Origin: Aldrovandia affinis | Taxonomy: Eukaryota; Chordata; Actinopteri; Notacanthiformes; Halosauridae | DNA: 64,000 nucleotides | NCBI GenBank assembly: GCA_029706075.1 | Contig: JAINUG010000023.1 | Coordinates: 620,001 to 684,000 of the forward strand | Direction: 5' to 3' | Shown here: one piece after another, positions 11,100 through 21,559 of the stretch | How positions within the stretch are numbered: the stretch's first letter is position 1 | Layout of the letters: each line of letters starts with the position of its first letter | Program-made: the position numbers and the translations under genes | Notes under the pieces: generated by a model | What the model saw: only the letters and a program-made list of their open reading frames with translations | Database searches by the model: none | Told to the model about the DNA's origin: nothing

Positions 11100-11400
11100 G
11101 CTAGCTTGGCGCCGTATTCCGGGCTTGTCGACAGATTCTAGGCTTGTCAACAGGACCTAACTTTCCTCTGCCAGAGCTTGTCGACAAAACCTAGGCTTGT
11201 CGACAGGATGCGGGCTTGTCGACAAACCCTTGTCGACAGATCCTAGGCCTGTCGACGGGCATGTTGACAAACCCTTGTTGACAGATTCTAGGCTTGTCCA
11301 CAGGACCTAACCTTCCTCTGCCAGAGCTTGTCGACAAAACCTAGGCTTGTCGACAGGATGCAGGTTTGTCGACAAACCCTAACCTTCCTCTAACCATTTG
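11100..11400. repeat. TGTCGACA palindrome cluster 1
   Basis: About a dozen copies of (C/G)TTGTCGACA(A/G) and near variants are spaced roughly 12-30 bp apart, with spacers such as AAACCTAGG, GGATGCGGG and GGACCTAACC. The core TGTCGACA is its own reverse complement. The cluster belongs to the same family as the arrays at 16290-16720 and 28430-36215. Confidence 0.85.
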
Positions 11401-11741
11401 TTTACATTCCATTAGCGTGTACACACCCTGTGATCAAAATAATTTGATATATTCCTTGTTATAAGAGTCAGAGAATCATCTCTGCTTCATTGCACAAAGA
11501 TTATAGACAGGGCATAGAGTGACTGGTGACATAAGTCACTCAACGTAAATGTCACTCAGATAGATATGACAACCTCAATCAAGGATCTCAGGGAATTCAT
11601 CAGTCACTCCAGACACTCAGGGACCTCACAACGCTTTGGGTTTCACAACCGCTGTGGCTAACGTGTCAACCGGCGACAACAACAGTCGCAACCTCAACAG
11701 ACTGTTCGCCGAGTCCGGTACCTAGGCACTCAACAGCCCCA

Positions 11742-12431
11742 GTGCAGAGACAGATACCAATCACCGGCATCCAGGTACAACTGCGGCAGACGTCGCCTGT
11801 CCTGCCTATTTCCAATACAATACGGCAACAATATCCCGCACCTCTGCCGCCACCGCCACCACCATGCCCTCAGCAACGACAACAACACCACCGCAGCAGA
11901 GCGGACCAGCAGAGCTGCAAGAGGAAGAGGGATGACTATAGACGCACGGACAGTGACAGCAGAGCCCACGAGCGGAAAAGGTATGCGAATAGGGCATGGG
12001 GAAGGGATAGAAGTAGTACCGGTACCAGAAGTAGGGAGCAAACCACCAACCAGGTTAGGGATAGGGATAGGTCCAAGGGGGATAGGGACCCGCCAAAGTG
12101 TCTGAGAAGTGTGTGCGATCAGGCGTGGAACTCTAGGGACAGCGGATCTAAGCCAGCCTCCAGGGACAGGAGGCCTCGGCAGCGCGATAGCGACGGTGAG
12201 GCCAACAAGAAGAAGCCTAGGTATAGTGACAGTAGTTCCGAGAGCAATGCCGAAGATGTCGTTGAGCGCGGGGCTGGGGGTAAGAAAGACAGACGTAGCA
12301 GGTCGTGGCGGCGCAATACCTATAGCGAGACCAACAATAGGCCCAGTTACAGTAGTGACATTAGTTCAGAGAATGATGCGGGCGAACAGGGGCCTGGGGA
12401 TAGTACGAAAGACACAGTACAGGCACAGTAA
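11742..12431 (+). pseudogene. Arg/Ser-rich protein of the virus-like block
   Basis: The frame carries a proline run near its start (PLPPPPPPCP), then alternating Arg-Ser/Arg-Asp text (RDRDRSKGDRD, SRDRRPRQRDSD, KKDRRSRSWRR) and SDSSSESNAED. This is the composition of SR-type nuclear proteins, many of which bind RNA or splicing factors. Several herpesviruses encode RS- or RG-rich regulators, but no specific homology is visible. The upstream stretch from about 11560 also looks coding. Overall it is broken (a few breaks). The serine-rich segment at 12440-12710 follows directly and may be part of the same ancestral protein. Confidence 0.4.
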
Positions 12432-12439
12432 TAGCGCCA

Positions 12440-12712
12440 ATGAGGGCCTTTTGAGCGTGACACTCGAGAAAGCTAAAACCATCAGCAGAGCTTCCAGCAG
12501 GGCTTCCAGCATAGCTTTGAGCAGGGCTTCCAGCGTAGCTTTGAGCAGGGCATCCAGTAGAGCTTCCAGGGCTTCCGGCAGTGGCTCTTCTAGCGGCAGC
12601 AGCTCGGACAGTTCTAGCGGCAGCAGCTCAGGCGGTTCTAGCGGCTCAGACAGTAGCTCGTCAGAGAGTTCAGATGAAGGCGGGAGCAGAGCTAGGGCTA
12701 GGCAGGTCCAAA
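12440..12712 (+). repeat. Serine-rich coding tandem repeat
   Basis: Units such as AGCAGGGCTTCCAGC and TCTAGCGGCAGCAGCTC repeat in tandem and would encode runs of SRAS and SGSSSGSSSDSS, ending in an acidic EGG. It is probably the C-terminal low-complexity tail of the Arg/Ser-rich protein. It is cut off by a SINE fragment at 12713. Confidence 0.5.
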
Positions 12713-12917
12713 GGGGGCGGCGATTGGCTGTCCGCTCCAGGGAGGGGGAAGGGAAGCCGACATGACGTTCACTGCGCATAAGAGTGGCCCTGTAGTACTG
12801 GGTTATGGTCGACGGCTTAGCGAGTGCCATCTCGGAGGTGTTACCTTGCCTTCGTCACTACCGGTCGCAGGACTACGGCAGCGAACTCACATTACTAGGG
12901 GGGGATTGACATAAAAA
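12713..12917 (+). repeat. SINE fragment without head or tail
   Basis: GGCGGCGATTGGCTGTCCGC and AGGACTACGGCAGCGAACTC match the body of the SINE at 6801-7172 with about one difference in eight to ten bases. The tRNA-like head and the A-rich tail are missing. It is clearly older than the 6801 copy. Confidence 0.75.
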
Positions 12918-12931
12918 TAGCGGGTCTAATT

Positions 12932-13170
12932 GTGCAAGGCAGAGACGGTGCTAGGAAGGTTGTGGCCAAAAGCCGGGATGTCACTAGAAGAGGAAAAGTG
13001 CTGAAAGACCTTTCTGTTGTGATATCTAAAACAGAGGAGGATCTGGCACGAGCCAAATTGACAGTTCAAACATGTCCACAGAGCGGGGACAGGTGTGACG
13101 GAGAAGATGAAGGAGGGTTGGACGTATCTGACGATCTGACTAATTTAGATGCTACTCCAACCTTTGAAGA
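12932..13170 (+). pseudogene. Virus-like coding fragment, unknown
   Basis: The plus-strand text GKVLKDLSVVISKTEEDLAR and DVSDDLTNLDATPTFEE has the look of real protein, mixed helix and acidic. The open frame continues further right only because it runs antisense to the large minus-strand gene. No domain is recognised. It converges on that gene. Confidence 0.35.
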
Positions 13171-13171
13171 A

Positions 13172-15795
13172 TCAAACGCGGACGCCGAGTCTGGCAGAGC
13201 CGACGTCCTCCACGGCCAGCTTGGCCATGTCGATGTCCTTGATGGGCGAGGACGAGGATCTGTTCGCCCCGTCGACCGAGTAGCCCAGCCAGGAGACGGC
13301 GGTGTTGGGTTTCACAGAATTGAGAGAGATCATCGTCTCTATCCTGTCGAGCCACACGCCGCTGAAGCACTCAGGCCCACGCGAGGCATTAGGGTTGAGC
13401 GTCTCTTCGAACCAGGGCTCCCCGTTCCGGTCGCTCAGCACCATGCCAGCTCCCGGGACACGCGAGCTGTTGTCAGCGACGTACGTCATGGGCACGTACA
13501 CGGCAATGTCCCAGTTGGTGTTGGCGTTCTTGATGTACACCAAGGGCCTGCAGCTGGAGCTGGGGCTCGGGCACACGGGCAAGGAGAAGACCTTACCCGG
13601 GGACTGCACGGCCACAGCGCAGATCCCCTCGGGGACGTCCGTCACGAGCTCGAAGGTCTCGGGCGGACTGCCCTGCACCTTGACACCTCCCAGGTTCAGG
13701 TTCGCCACGACACCCAGCATACCCCGGGCACCAGGTGCGAGATGGAGATGAAGCCCGAGGACTGGCTCGCGTACTGCTTCTGGAAGAACACTCCCCGCTT
13801 GAGCTTGTACAGTCTGTCGATTTTGGTCCAGGGGTAGGTCTCCATGGAGTCCGTGACATAGGTGTAGATGTAGTACAACCGACGATAACTCTCTTTCGAG
13901 GAGATCGTTTTGAATGTAGATCCTCCCGTCACGCTCTTGAGGCTGTACATGTAGTCCAGGTAACCCATTGAGTATATGCGCACCCCTCTCCGCAACATGC
14001 TCCCAATGATCTGCTCGAGCCTGGGCATGGTGTACACGATGTCCCACCTGTGGCTCGCGTCCTCGTAGTCGCCCAAGATGAGGCCATGTCTGTTGAGCGC
14101 ATCCAGTCGGGTGCAGCCTCGCTCACCTCCCCACTTGTGGCACACGGACCCGGTCGAGGCCAGGCAGTTGTGTCTGCGATAGCGTGCGGTGGGCAGGCTC
14201 ACCACTATGCCGGCTCGGTTGTTTCTCCGCTCGCACAGGTCCTCGAAGAGTGTCACGCCTGTCCTCAGGAGCCACGGGCTGTCCGAGTTGAACACGTTAC
14301 CGGACACCGGCCCGTCCATCCACCTGCCCACGGGAACATCCTCGCACCCGACCTCATCCTCGGGGAACACCCCCACGGTCTCGGTGTCCAGGAAGGCCCT
14401 GTGCTTTGTCGTGACGCGACCTAGGTTGTCGAGGCAATCCTTGCAGCGCGAGCCCAGGAGATTGCGGTCGTATATGTGCTGAGCGTAGTTTGCCCCGTCG
14501 ATCCCGGGCGTGATCGCGATCTCAGAGCCGTATATGCTGTGCAGCGTGGCAAAGTCATCCGCGCTGATGTCTTCCACGGCCAGGTCTATCACCACGAGCC
14601 TGAGCTGACGCGCGCCTCCATCCGGGTTGATCATCCAGTCCAACACTGAGGCCACATGGATGGCCTTGGGGGGCACGTCGAACCTGAGCCTCATGCCCAG
14701 CTTCATGTTCCAAGCCTGCCTGATGATGGTCCGCACCGTGTTCACGGCCCGCTCGGAGATGTACAGGTACCCAAGGTCGTCGGCGTGCCTGCCGCTGACC
14801 AGCATGATCGAGGATGTGTCGCCCTTGGTGATGTTGGTCATCACCCTGATCTCGACCAGGACCACGTTGCAGGTGTGCGCGTCAAGAGGGGCCGAGCCGC
14901 TCTGCTCCGCGGGGCCCCAGCCCAAGAACAGCCTCTCCGTCACCAGGCAGAAGCGCTCCGTGCTGGGCGAGGTGACTCCCCACAGGTTCCTGCCCCGGCT
15001 GGGCACGGTGACGTTCGGGGCCTCGCGGGATAGCCGCAACACCCAGTTGGACACGGTCACTTTCCCTCGGCCCGGCTTGACGCAGTCGGGCGAGCACATG
15101 CCCATGGGGTTCGCGTAGTTCTCTATCTCCGCGGCGCAGTTGCACCCGCGAGGGATCTTTGGCACCCAGGAGCAGTGAATGTTTTGAGTCTCGGTGAGGG
15201 GAGCGGAGCCGGCATCCTTCCAGAACCTGATCGACACGGTCCTGTGCATGTAACACACGAAGGGCTTTATGACGAGCGACAGGTCGAGCCGCTCCGAGAC
15301 GTAGCTCGGCCGGGAGACGTTCCACGTGTCTGGGGCGAAGGGCGCCAGCTGGTAGTGCCCTCTCTTCGCTCGCTTTGGCTCGGTCCCGCTGATGCTGAGC
15401 GTCTTCCGGGCCGTCCGCCAAGCAAACCTGTGGGGAGTGTCGGCGTTCGAGATGAGAGGGGCGGGCTGCGTGTAGTACGCCTTGATCACGATCTAGTCCC
15501 CGTCCCTGTAATGCCCGTGCTCGGGCTCCCCGATCGTCAGGCTGTAGCTGCGCTGCACATCCCCGAGCACAGGCTCTATGACGCTGTTGTACAGCCTGGA
15601 CGCGGTGTCAGGGAAGCCCTGGATCACATATCTGTATATGTCCTCGCAGTGTTTGAAGTGGTTCTCGGGTATGTGACGGCACGCTGTGTATGTGGCCCCG
15701 CCGGAGCCTAGGTCCTTGGCGTACTGCGAGCACGTGTGCTGCAGTTCTTGGTCCGTAAGCCCAGGCAGCCAGGCCTTAGCCAGGGTGTCCATCAC
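13172..15795 (-). pseudogene. Large structural-type virus protein, broken
   Basis: Minus-strand coding covers about 2.6 kb, equal to some 870 residues, with one open stretch of nearly 600 codons (13696-15489). The text is cysteine-containing and rich in beta-type segments (for example CSWVPKIPRGCNCAAEIENY and RLVVIDLAVEDISADDFATL), without a signal peptide or clear membrane segment. Size and position among virus-like genes suggest a capsid, tegument or other virion protein, but I see no diagnostic motif, so this is inference. It is broken in about three places. The gene ends convergently against the fragment at 12932-13170, and its upstream end lies next to the protein A tail at 15845. Confidence 0.5.
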
Positions 15796-15844
15796 GGCGG
15801 TCGTGCCAGGTGGTCCCGGGCATGATCTCCATCTTGTCCGGTTC

Positions 15845-16300
15845 GCACTAGCGGACCTGCCCTGGGGCTCGAGACTCGGGAGGGGATCTCCGGGCAGGGC
15901 GCTAACGCTGGCGACCCGGAGCCGATGGAAGTTGACTGAATCCTGGACATTCTACCTGTCAGTGTTGTTTTGCCATACACGAGACAAACCGATGGCCCTA
16001 CGACCAACGCCAACACCACCGACCGCGCTGTCTCTGTCTCTATCGCAGCACCATGTTGTCGCCGAGGAGGAAAAGGGTATCTCGGCTGAGGATCTAGACT
16101 CTGTGACGGGTGCTGCGTGAAGGGGAATTCATTGTTGGGACGGCGTCTGTGTAACTTGGTTGCTTGCAATGTGTGTGAATCTCTGAATAAAATACAAGTA
16201 AAATCTAAACCTGAAAAGCCTCATCTGTTGTGTATATGACTATAAACTATAAAATCTAATAAAAATAAAACTTTATGTTTTGACGGTCATAGTCCTCACT
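15845..16300 (+). pseudogene. Protein A copy 0, 3' end only
   Basis: This plus-strand piece matches the last codons and the 3' flank of the protein A copies on the right side. It shares the end text EPMEVD and the flank with AATAAAATACAAGTAAAATC. It is a partial tandem copy placed just before palindrome array 2 and copy 1, so the left side preserves the same gene-array-gene order as the right side. Confidence 0.75.
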
Positions 16301-16725
16301 ACTCGCCGAGCTCTCGACAAGCCTAGAGCTCTCAGTCTGTCGACAAGCTCTCGGTCTGTCGACAAGCCCGTATTCTGCCGACAAGCCAAGGTGACTTCTG
16401 TCGGCAAGCCCCTATTCTGTCGACAGGCCTAGATCCTGTCGACAAGCTCTCGGTCTGTCGACAAGCCTGTATTCTGCCGACAAGCTAAGGTGACTTCTGT
16501 CGGCAAGCCCCTATTCTGTCGACAGGCCTAGATCCTGTCGACAAGCTCTCGGTCTGTCGACAAGCCCGTATTCTGCCGACAAGCTAAGGTGAACAAGCCG
16601 GGATACTGTCGACAAGACCTCACAACCCAGTTTGATGGCTGTCGACAAGCCCGGATACTGTCGACAACCCAGGTCGGATCGGCCGACAAGCCTATGTTCT
16701 GTCGACTGTGAACTGACCTCGGTAT
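16290..16725. repeat. TGTCGACA palindrome array 2
   Basis: Dense copies of CTGTCGACAAGC and the variant CTGCCGACAAGC, with spacers such as TCTCGG and CCTAGATC and TGACTTCTGTCGGCAAG. The order of spacer types mirrors that of the right-hand arrays in reverse orientation. Confidence 0.9.
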
Positions 16726-16871
16726 GAGATGTTGGCATAGTCCTGTGGGGTTACGGGTACATAACAGGTCCCTTAGTGGCTGTTCAATTGCACAGGCCTC
16801 TCAGACTACAGCACTCAGTTCAGCCTTTCACAGTCCCCTCTGACAGAACGGAATACGAGTGGTTATAAGCC

Positions 16872-17790
16872 ATGGACAGGACCTGTACATCTACTAGTGT
16901 GTCTGAGCGATACATTGCGAGACATCCCTCGAACAACACCGACATGGCAGCTGAAAGCCAAGCTAAATCGCTGATAGTCTCAGCTCAACCACCATGGTAC
17001 ACCATGGACCACGCATCGGCAAAGGAATTTACGTGTGACTCCATAGCGAACCCGTACCTGGACGTTCACAAGGCCATGACGAAGGAGATTCGTGGTTTGA
17101 TACCACCCTGGTGGGTACAGCGGCCCGAGAACCTATTGCTGAACCCCAAATCCGTCACGATGACGAAGATAGCCAAGGCCTCGGTGCTGAATTGCATGCA
17201 GTTTCCTCAGAACCCCTCGGCCTCTCTGGTCAGGGCGCTCATGGACCTGGTGGACCTGGAGGGAGGCAACGAGTTCAAGACCGTACGCGACGGGGAAGGG
17301 GATCGAGGTGGCGCGAAATGCATGCTGCTGATGACAAACAACTACCTGGCCTACTATCTTCCCCCACAAAGCCTGCAACCGAAGAACGCTCTCAGGATCG
17401 TGCCGACGGTGACGTACTGGCACGAGGACACTATGTGGTGGCAGGACGCGTCAACTTCCAATGTCGCCACGTACACCATCCCGCTGAAAATAGCCATAGT
17501 CCTCGTACTTCATCCAGGAGGTGCTGGCCATACCCTGTCTGAAGAGCCTGGAGCTGTTGAGGAGCATCGTCGGGGACCGGTTCACATTCTAGGACATTGC
17601 GCTCGAGCTGCCGATGCACCCGGACGCTGTGACGCCAAAGTCCGAACCTATGGACACGGGTGCTTTCAACGAGAGCGAGGTGCCTCACAGACCGTCTATG
17701 TGGCACAACGCGGGCAGCCTCCCCGATTACAACTCGACCTATCGGTTCGGGAGAGCCCGGCCTAAGATAGGCACCTTAAGCACGGCGCCT
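16872..17790 (+). pseudogene. Protein A copy 1, broken
   Basis: Starts MDRTCTSTSVSERYIARH and is collinear with the intact-looking copies on the right side (see 34791-35813). It is the most diverged of the full-length copies and is broken in a few places. The primase-like gene follows directly downstream on the same strand. A short TATA-like TTATAAG lies just before the ATG. Confidence 0.75.
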
Positions 17791-18891
17791 CTCCCAGGAA
17801 GCGCGAGGAGACCGGCGCGACGGGGCCTTCTACAGGCTCGGTTTCAAGGACCAGGTGGCCTTCGCGGACATGATCGCTTACTGCATTGGCACGAGTCACG
17901 CCAGGCTGGGACCCCTGCCCGACAGGCGAGACTGGGGCTCGGTGAACCCGGTCCTGCTGATGGAAGACAGGTACAAGCCGTCCACAGGCAAGACCCGGTT
18001 CTCGCACATGATAACCTCCCGGGGCGTGCTGAGCGCCATGAGCGGGAAGGACGACAGGTGTTACCATGAGGTGTTTCTACCGGGCAGGCCAGTGAGCAGG
18101 CTCAACCTAGACATAGACTACGCATGCTGCGAGAGATGCCACAGGCTGTACGGCCTGAAGGCCACCAAGGACATCCAGACGGCTCTGTGTCGACGGGCTC
18201 GGATCAGGGGCACACGGAGCAGCTGCTCAGAGGCGTGGGCAAGATAGCCAGGTACGCAAGGCCTTCGGGCAAGCCCAAGATAAGCCTGCGCGCCCTGTGG
18301 TACCTGCCTGTGGAACTGTGCAGCGCAAGCGCCATCAAGGCGTACGGAACGTTCCTGCAGACGCTCGTCAAGACGTCGCTGGGATACGCTTACCTCTCCA
18401 GTCCCAAGCACGAGGGCTGCGGCTTGTGCTGGGCCCGACGGGGCAACGTCTACGCGCCCAAAGGCGGCGGCGAGAGGGTGTCGGCCATCGACAAGACCCC
18501 GTACGCGGTCAACAAATGCGTCACACTGCCCAACTGCTGCAAGGCGGACGCGTGGGGCACACGGCCTTTCCGCTACATCCTCACCCACAACGCGGAGGGT
18601 ATCGAGGACCCTGGCTTCGAGGGCCTGGAGCAGGTCTCGGTGGGCTTGTCTTCGATTCCCATCCTATCCGACCTGACGTCGCTCGGGCCCGAGTGTCACG
18701 AGGAGGTGCAGGACGATCGGGTGAGTGAGGCCAAGGCAGAGGCCGAGAAGCTGTGGGGAGTGCCCGTCACTGTGGAAAGGTTCTGCGCATCCCAGTACCC
18801 GTGCCCGCTGCACAGCAGAGTACACAGACACTTCAAATTGAGGGCCGCAGTGACCTGCGAGGGCATTGTACCGATATGTTTTGTGGCCTAG
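17790..18891 (+). pseudogene. UL52-type DNA primase (archaeo-eukaryotic primase fold), broken
   Basis: Three blocks fit the herpesvirus helicase-primase primase subunit. First, FLPGRPVSRLNLDIDYACC has the hydrophobic-D-hydrophobic-D metal-binding motif of this fold. Second, SLRALWYLPVELCSASAIKA is followed by AIDKTPYAVNKCVTLPNCCK, matching the region that in UL52 and PrimPol proteins reads as an ID..Y..N/R..LP..K motif. Third, near the C-terminus CPLHSRVHRHFKL with TCEGIVPIC fits the UL52 zinc-binding tail. In herpesviruses this subunit makes RNA primers at the replication fork with a helicase partner in the nucleus. The gene is broken (a couple of breaks), and only the catalytic and C-terminal parts are visible, well short of the usual 900 or more residues. 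An AATAAA lies near 18948. Confidence 0.72.
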
Positions 18892-19071
18892 GGACGACGG
18901 TGTGACCGACTGTGCTGTGTATTGTAAAACTGACTGTGTGATACTCGAATAAAAACCAAGAGACAAATGTACACTTGTGCTTATTTCTGATTGAGATGTT
19001 TATTATTCTCACACATCAACATCCCCAGATCATAACGTCATCTCGCAGATGACGAGGCTCCGCTGCTGACA

Positions 19072-19418
19072 CTAGGGTTCTGTCTCCTGGCAATCATCCT
19101 GTCTGATGCTCGACAGCATTTGCCGCCTTTCCACAAGCCTCGCCGTTAGGTACGTTGTCGGAGAGTCATGGTCTGCGTCTGTAAAGATACGGACGTATAA
19201 TGAACAATCATGGACTCGGACTCCATAGAACAGAACCGGGGAGCATAGCAGCAGTTCGAGCACTTACCTATCGCCGCTATGGCTCCAGGCACATCCGAGA
19301 CAAAGTGATTCCTGGAGACACGCTGAGCCTCGGCCACCCGAGCCAGGTCCTCCAGTGTCCTGCCTTCATAGGCCTGACACTGTACGCAGGTCTGTTTCGC
19401 CTTGGAGTGTGTGCTCAT
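19072..19418 (-). CDS. Small two-exon gene of the virus-like block, looks whole
   Basis: The first exon starts with ATG at 19418 (MSTHSKAKQTCVQCQAYEGR) and ends at 19268 before GTAAGT. The second runs from 19178 after TTTACAG to a stop at 19072. The 89-bp intron has consensus ends and the frame stays open across it. The product would be about 80 residues, with a CVQC pair near the N-terminus and a charged helical middle (LEDLARVAEAQRVSR). I do not recognise it. Some alloherpesvirus genes are spliced, so this is not out of place. Confidence 0.55.
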
Positions 19419-19499
19419 GCTTGCTTACCACGGGTTCACTGATTTCGATCGAGACCTGGCACAGTCAAGGACGAGAGTGTTGTTTGCATGGCATGCTCG

Positions 19500-19740
19500 A
19501 GCACACACAGCTTATATATATGAAAACCTAGCCGGGGACCCGTTTGCGGGCCTCCGACAGAGTGCAATAAGGTAAACGGGACCGTTAAAACCGTAGCCAG
19601 GCCCGCGCACGGGCTCCTGACAGACCTCGGCCCGGCTGAAAACCAGACACTCATGACACAGAAGTGTAAAGCTGAGCCCTGTCAGGTCCCCGTTTACGGG
19701 CCTATGACAGGGAACATAAGATATTTTTCAGAAAATAAAA
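19500..19740. repeat. CCCGTTTACGGG-type palindromes, left cluster
   Basis: Several degenerate palindromes of the form CCCGTTTACGGG or ACCCGTTTGCGGGCC occur in short order, alternating with (C/T)GACAG words. The same family, inverted or as CCCGTAAACGGGG, is denser at 22180-22620 and 24060-24440. Confidence 0.6.
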
Positions 19741-19784
19741 ATATAATAATTTTATGTTATAAACCATATAGCTATGTCAGCCCT

Positions 19785-19965
19785 TGTCGACAGATCCAAC
19801 CCTTGTCGACAGCCTTGTGTCACACTCTGTCAGAGGCCCTCACACAGCCTCCCGACAGGTCGGGACGTTTTCCAGTTTCTTTCGGGGTCGGCGATGAGAT
19901 GAGTTCGAACTGGAACTTTTGGAATTCGACGATCCGGAACCATACAATCTCACAGACAGTGCATA
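19785..19965 (+). repeat. Duplicated block with TGTCGACA sites and an exon-like piece
   Basis: Two CCTTGTCGACAG sites are followed by TCTGTCAGAGGCCCTCACAC, then by a copy of the acidic exon of the small gene at 22944-23182. Almost the same 180-bp block recurs at 24680-24870. Confidence 0.75.
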
Positions 19966-20906
19966 CATTGCTACTGTTTATGTTATCCCCGTTTGAGATG
20001 TTTGAGATAAACCTACTAAAGGTCCCCTTGTCTCTCCTCCCCATTTCCCGTTTCAATCGCTGTTTTCGTCAGCTCATGCTTCGCCGCAGCAGCAGAAGCA
20101 GGGAACCTTAACCGTATCTGCCGTGGCGATGCTGGCGCTGCTGTTGCTGCAAAATCAGTGAGAGCGAGAGTTTCGCGGACACCCATGTGTACCATGTGTA
20201 GATTTGGAACGGGCCATTCCGCTACGCAATGCATCGACGACGTGTGTGATGTGTAATGCAAACGTGTAATGTATATGTGTAATACACTGTGTAAACTGGG
20301 AAAGCATGTGCAATCAATGCACTGAAACTGAGCGATGCACTAAAAACGGGCCAAACGCTATGTACGCCATGTGCATGTACGCCTTGGTGACGGTGATGAT
20401 GTGTGTAATAACTGGGAAGCGATGTACAATATGTAATAAAACACAAACTGAGAAATGACACACACTCGACCTTGTCTTTGTTTGTTGTCTTTTATTGTAT
20501 TATTTGTTCATCATACACGACCACATTGAGGATCTATTTCTTCATACATTGAGGTTTGTGGTTTAACGGAACAGCGCTCGCAACAGCGGAAACATTACAC
20601 GGGACAGCGGCAACAGTGTGCCCAGGAAACCCAGAAGAGCGATCGAGGTCTATCGCCTCATTTCCCTCCCCTCTTTGGCATGCTCGAGAGCGGCGATCAT
20701 CCCTTCCTGCGAAAGACAGAGCAGAGAGCACATGATCACACACCTAGTATACACTATCGTTACCGGAAAGAAGGCTCACACTCACTAGAGATCCGTTCGC
20801 ACGCATCCAGGCCGCATGCTCGCCATGTACTATACTGCCAACCGCATACATCGACCTATGCCCTTGTGTCAGGTGCAGATGTCTGCCCCAATTCACCTCG
20901 CCGTCT

Positions 20907-21338
20907 TTGAAAACTGCCGCCTGGAAGATCACCAACGTTAGCGTCCGCCGTGCTGACAACACCCCCGCCATGTTCTCCCCAGCGTTCCACTCCAGCAGGT
21001 ACAGTTACAAGATGTGCCTGAGGCTGTACTTGAACGGGGACGGGACAGGACGGGGGACGCACCTCTCGCTCTTTTTCGTGGTGATGAGGGGCAGCTACGA
21101 CAATCTGTTAGAGTGGCCCTTCCAAAAGAAGGTGAGACTGATGCTGCTGGATCAGAACATGAGAGAGCACATCTCCGACAATTTCCAACCCGACACCAGT
21201 TCCACTTCCTTCCAGAAGCCCGTCAGCGAGATGAACATCGCCAGCGGCTGCCCGCTCTTCTGTCCGCTAACCAAACTGAAGGACCCGTACCTGTGCGACG
21301 ACACCATCTTCATCAAGGCCTTCGTATTACGCGATTGA
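20907..21338 (+). CDS. TRAF-C (MATH) domain protein, probably captured from a host TRAF1/TRAF2 gene
   Basis: The text FSPAFHSSRYSYKMCLRLYL, NGDGTGRGTHLSLFFVVMRG, LLEWPFQKKVRLMLLDQN, FQPDTSSTSFQKPVSEMN and IASGCPLFCPLTKL follows vertebrate TRAF1/TRAF2 block by block through the C-terminal domain. It ends, like theirs, shortly after DDTIFIKAF. TRAF1 and TRAF2 use this domain to bind TNF-receptor tails and TRADD in the cytoplasm. RING, zinc fingers and most or all of the coiled coil are not present, so a product would be a receptor-binding domain alone, fit for a decoy. The true start is unclear: no ATG is seen immediately upstream, and an upstream exon may be missing. An AATAAA follows at 21376. 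Capture by the virus is inferred from its place between virus-type repeats. Confidence 0.85.
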   Translation: MKTAAWKITNVSVRRADNTPAMFSPAFHSSRYSYKMCLRLYLNGDGTGRGTHLSLFFVVMRGSYDNLLEWPFQKKVRLMLLDQNMREHISDNFQPDTSSTSFQKPVSEMNIASGCPLFCPLTKLKDPYLCDDTIFIKAFVLRD

Positions 21339-21559
21339 TGCTGTTGTGATGCTGTGTGGGGGGAGAGTGGAGAGAATAAACTTACACGTTTACTACAGTG
21401 GAGTGTTTGTGTCATTGTTACAGTGCGTGGGTGTTGGGTTTGGTCTTGGTAAAGAAATACATTGGTTTTGGTTGGGTAATATCGTTGCAGAGAGGAAGGG
21501 CCCGCGGAGCTCAGCACTCATTGCACGCAGACACATGGGATTGATCTAATCCTTTATTC

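Noticed and set aside
13302-15711. Long plus-strand open frames opposite the large minus-strand gene
   Set aside because: They are antisense shadows in GC-rich coding DNA; their text is Arg/Gly/His-rich and lacks structure, whereas the minus strand reads as protein.
20744-20971. A minus-strand gene overlapping the TRAF-C domain
   Set aside because: It is antisense to clearly homologous TRAF-C codons at its end, and its own text matches nothing; treated as a shadow.
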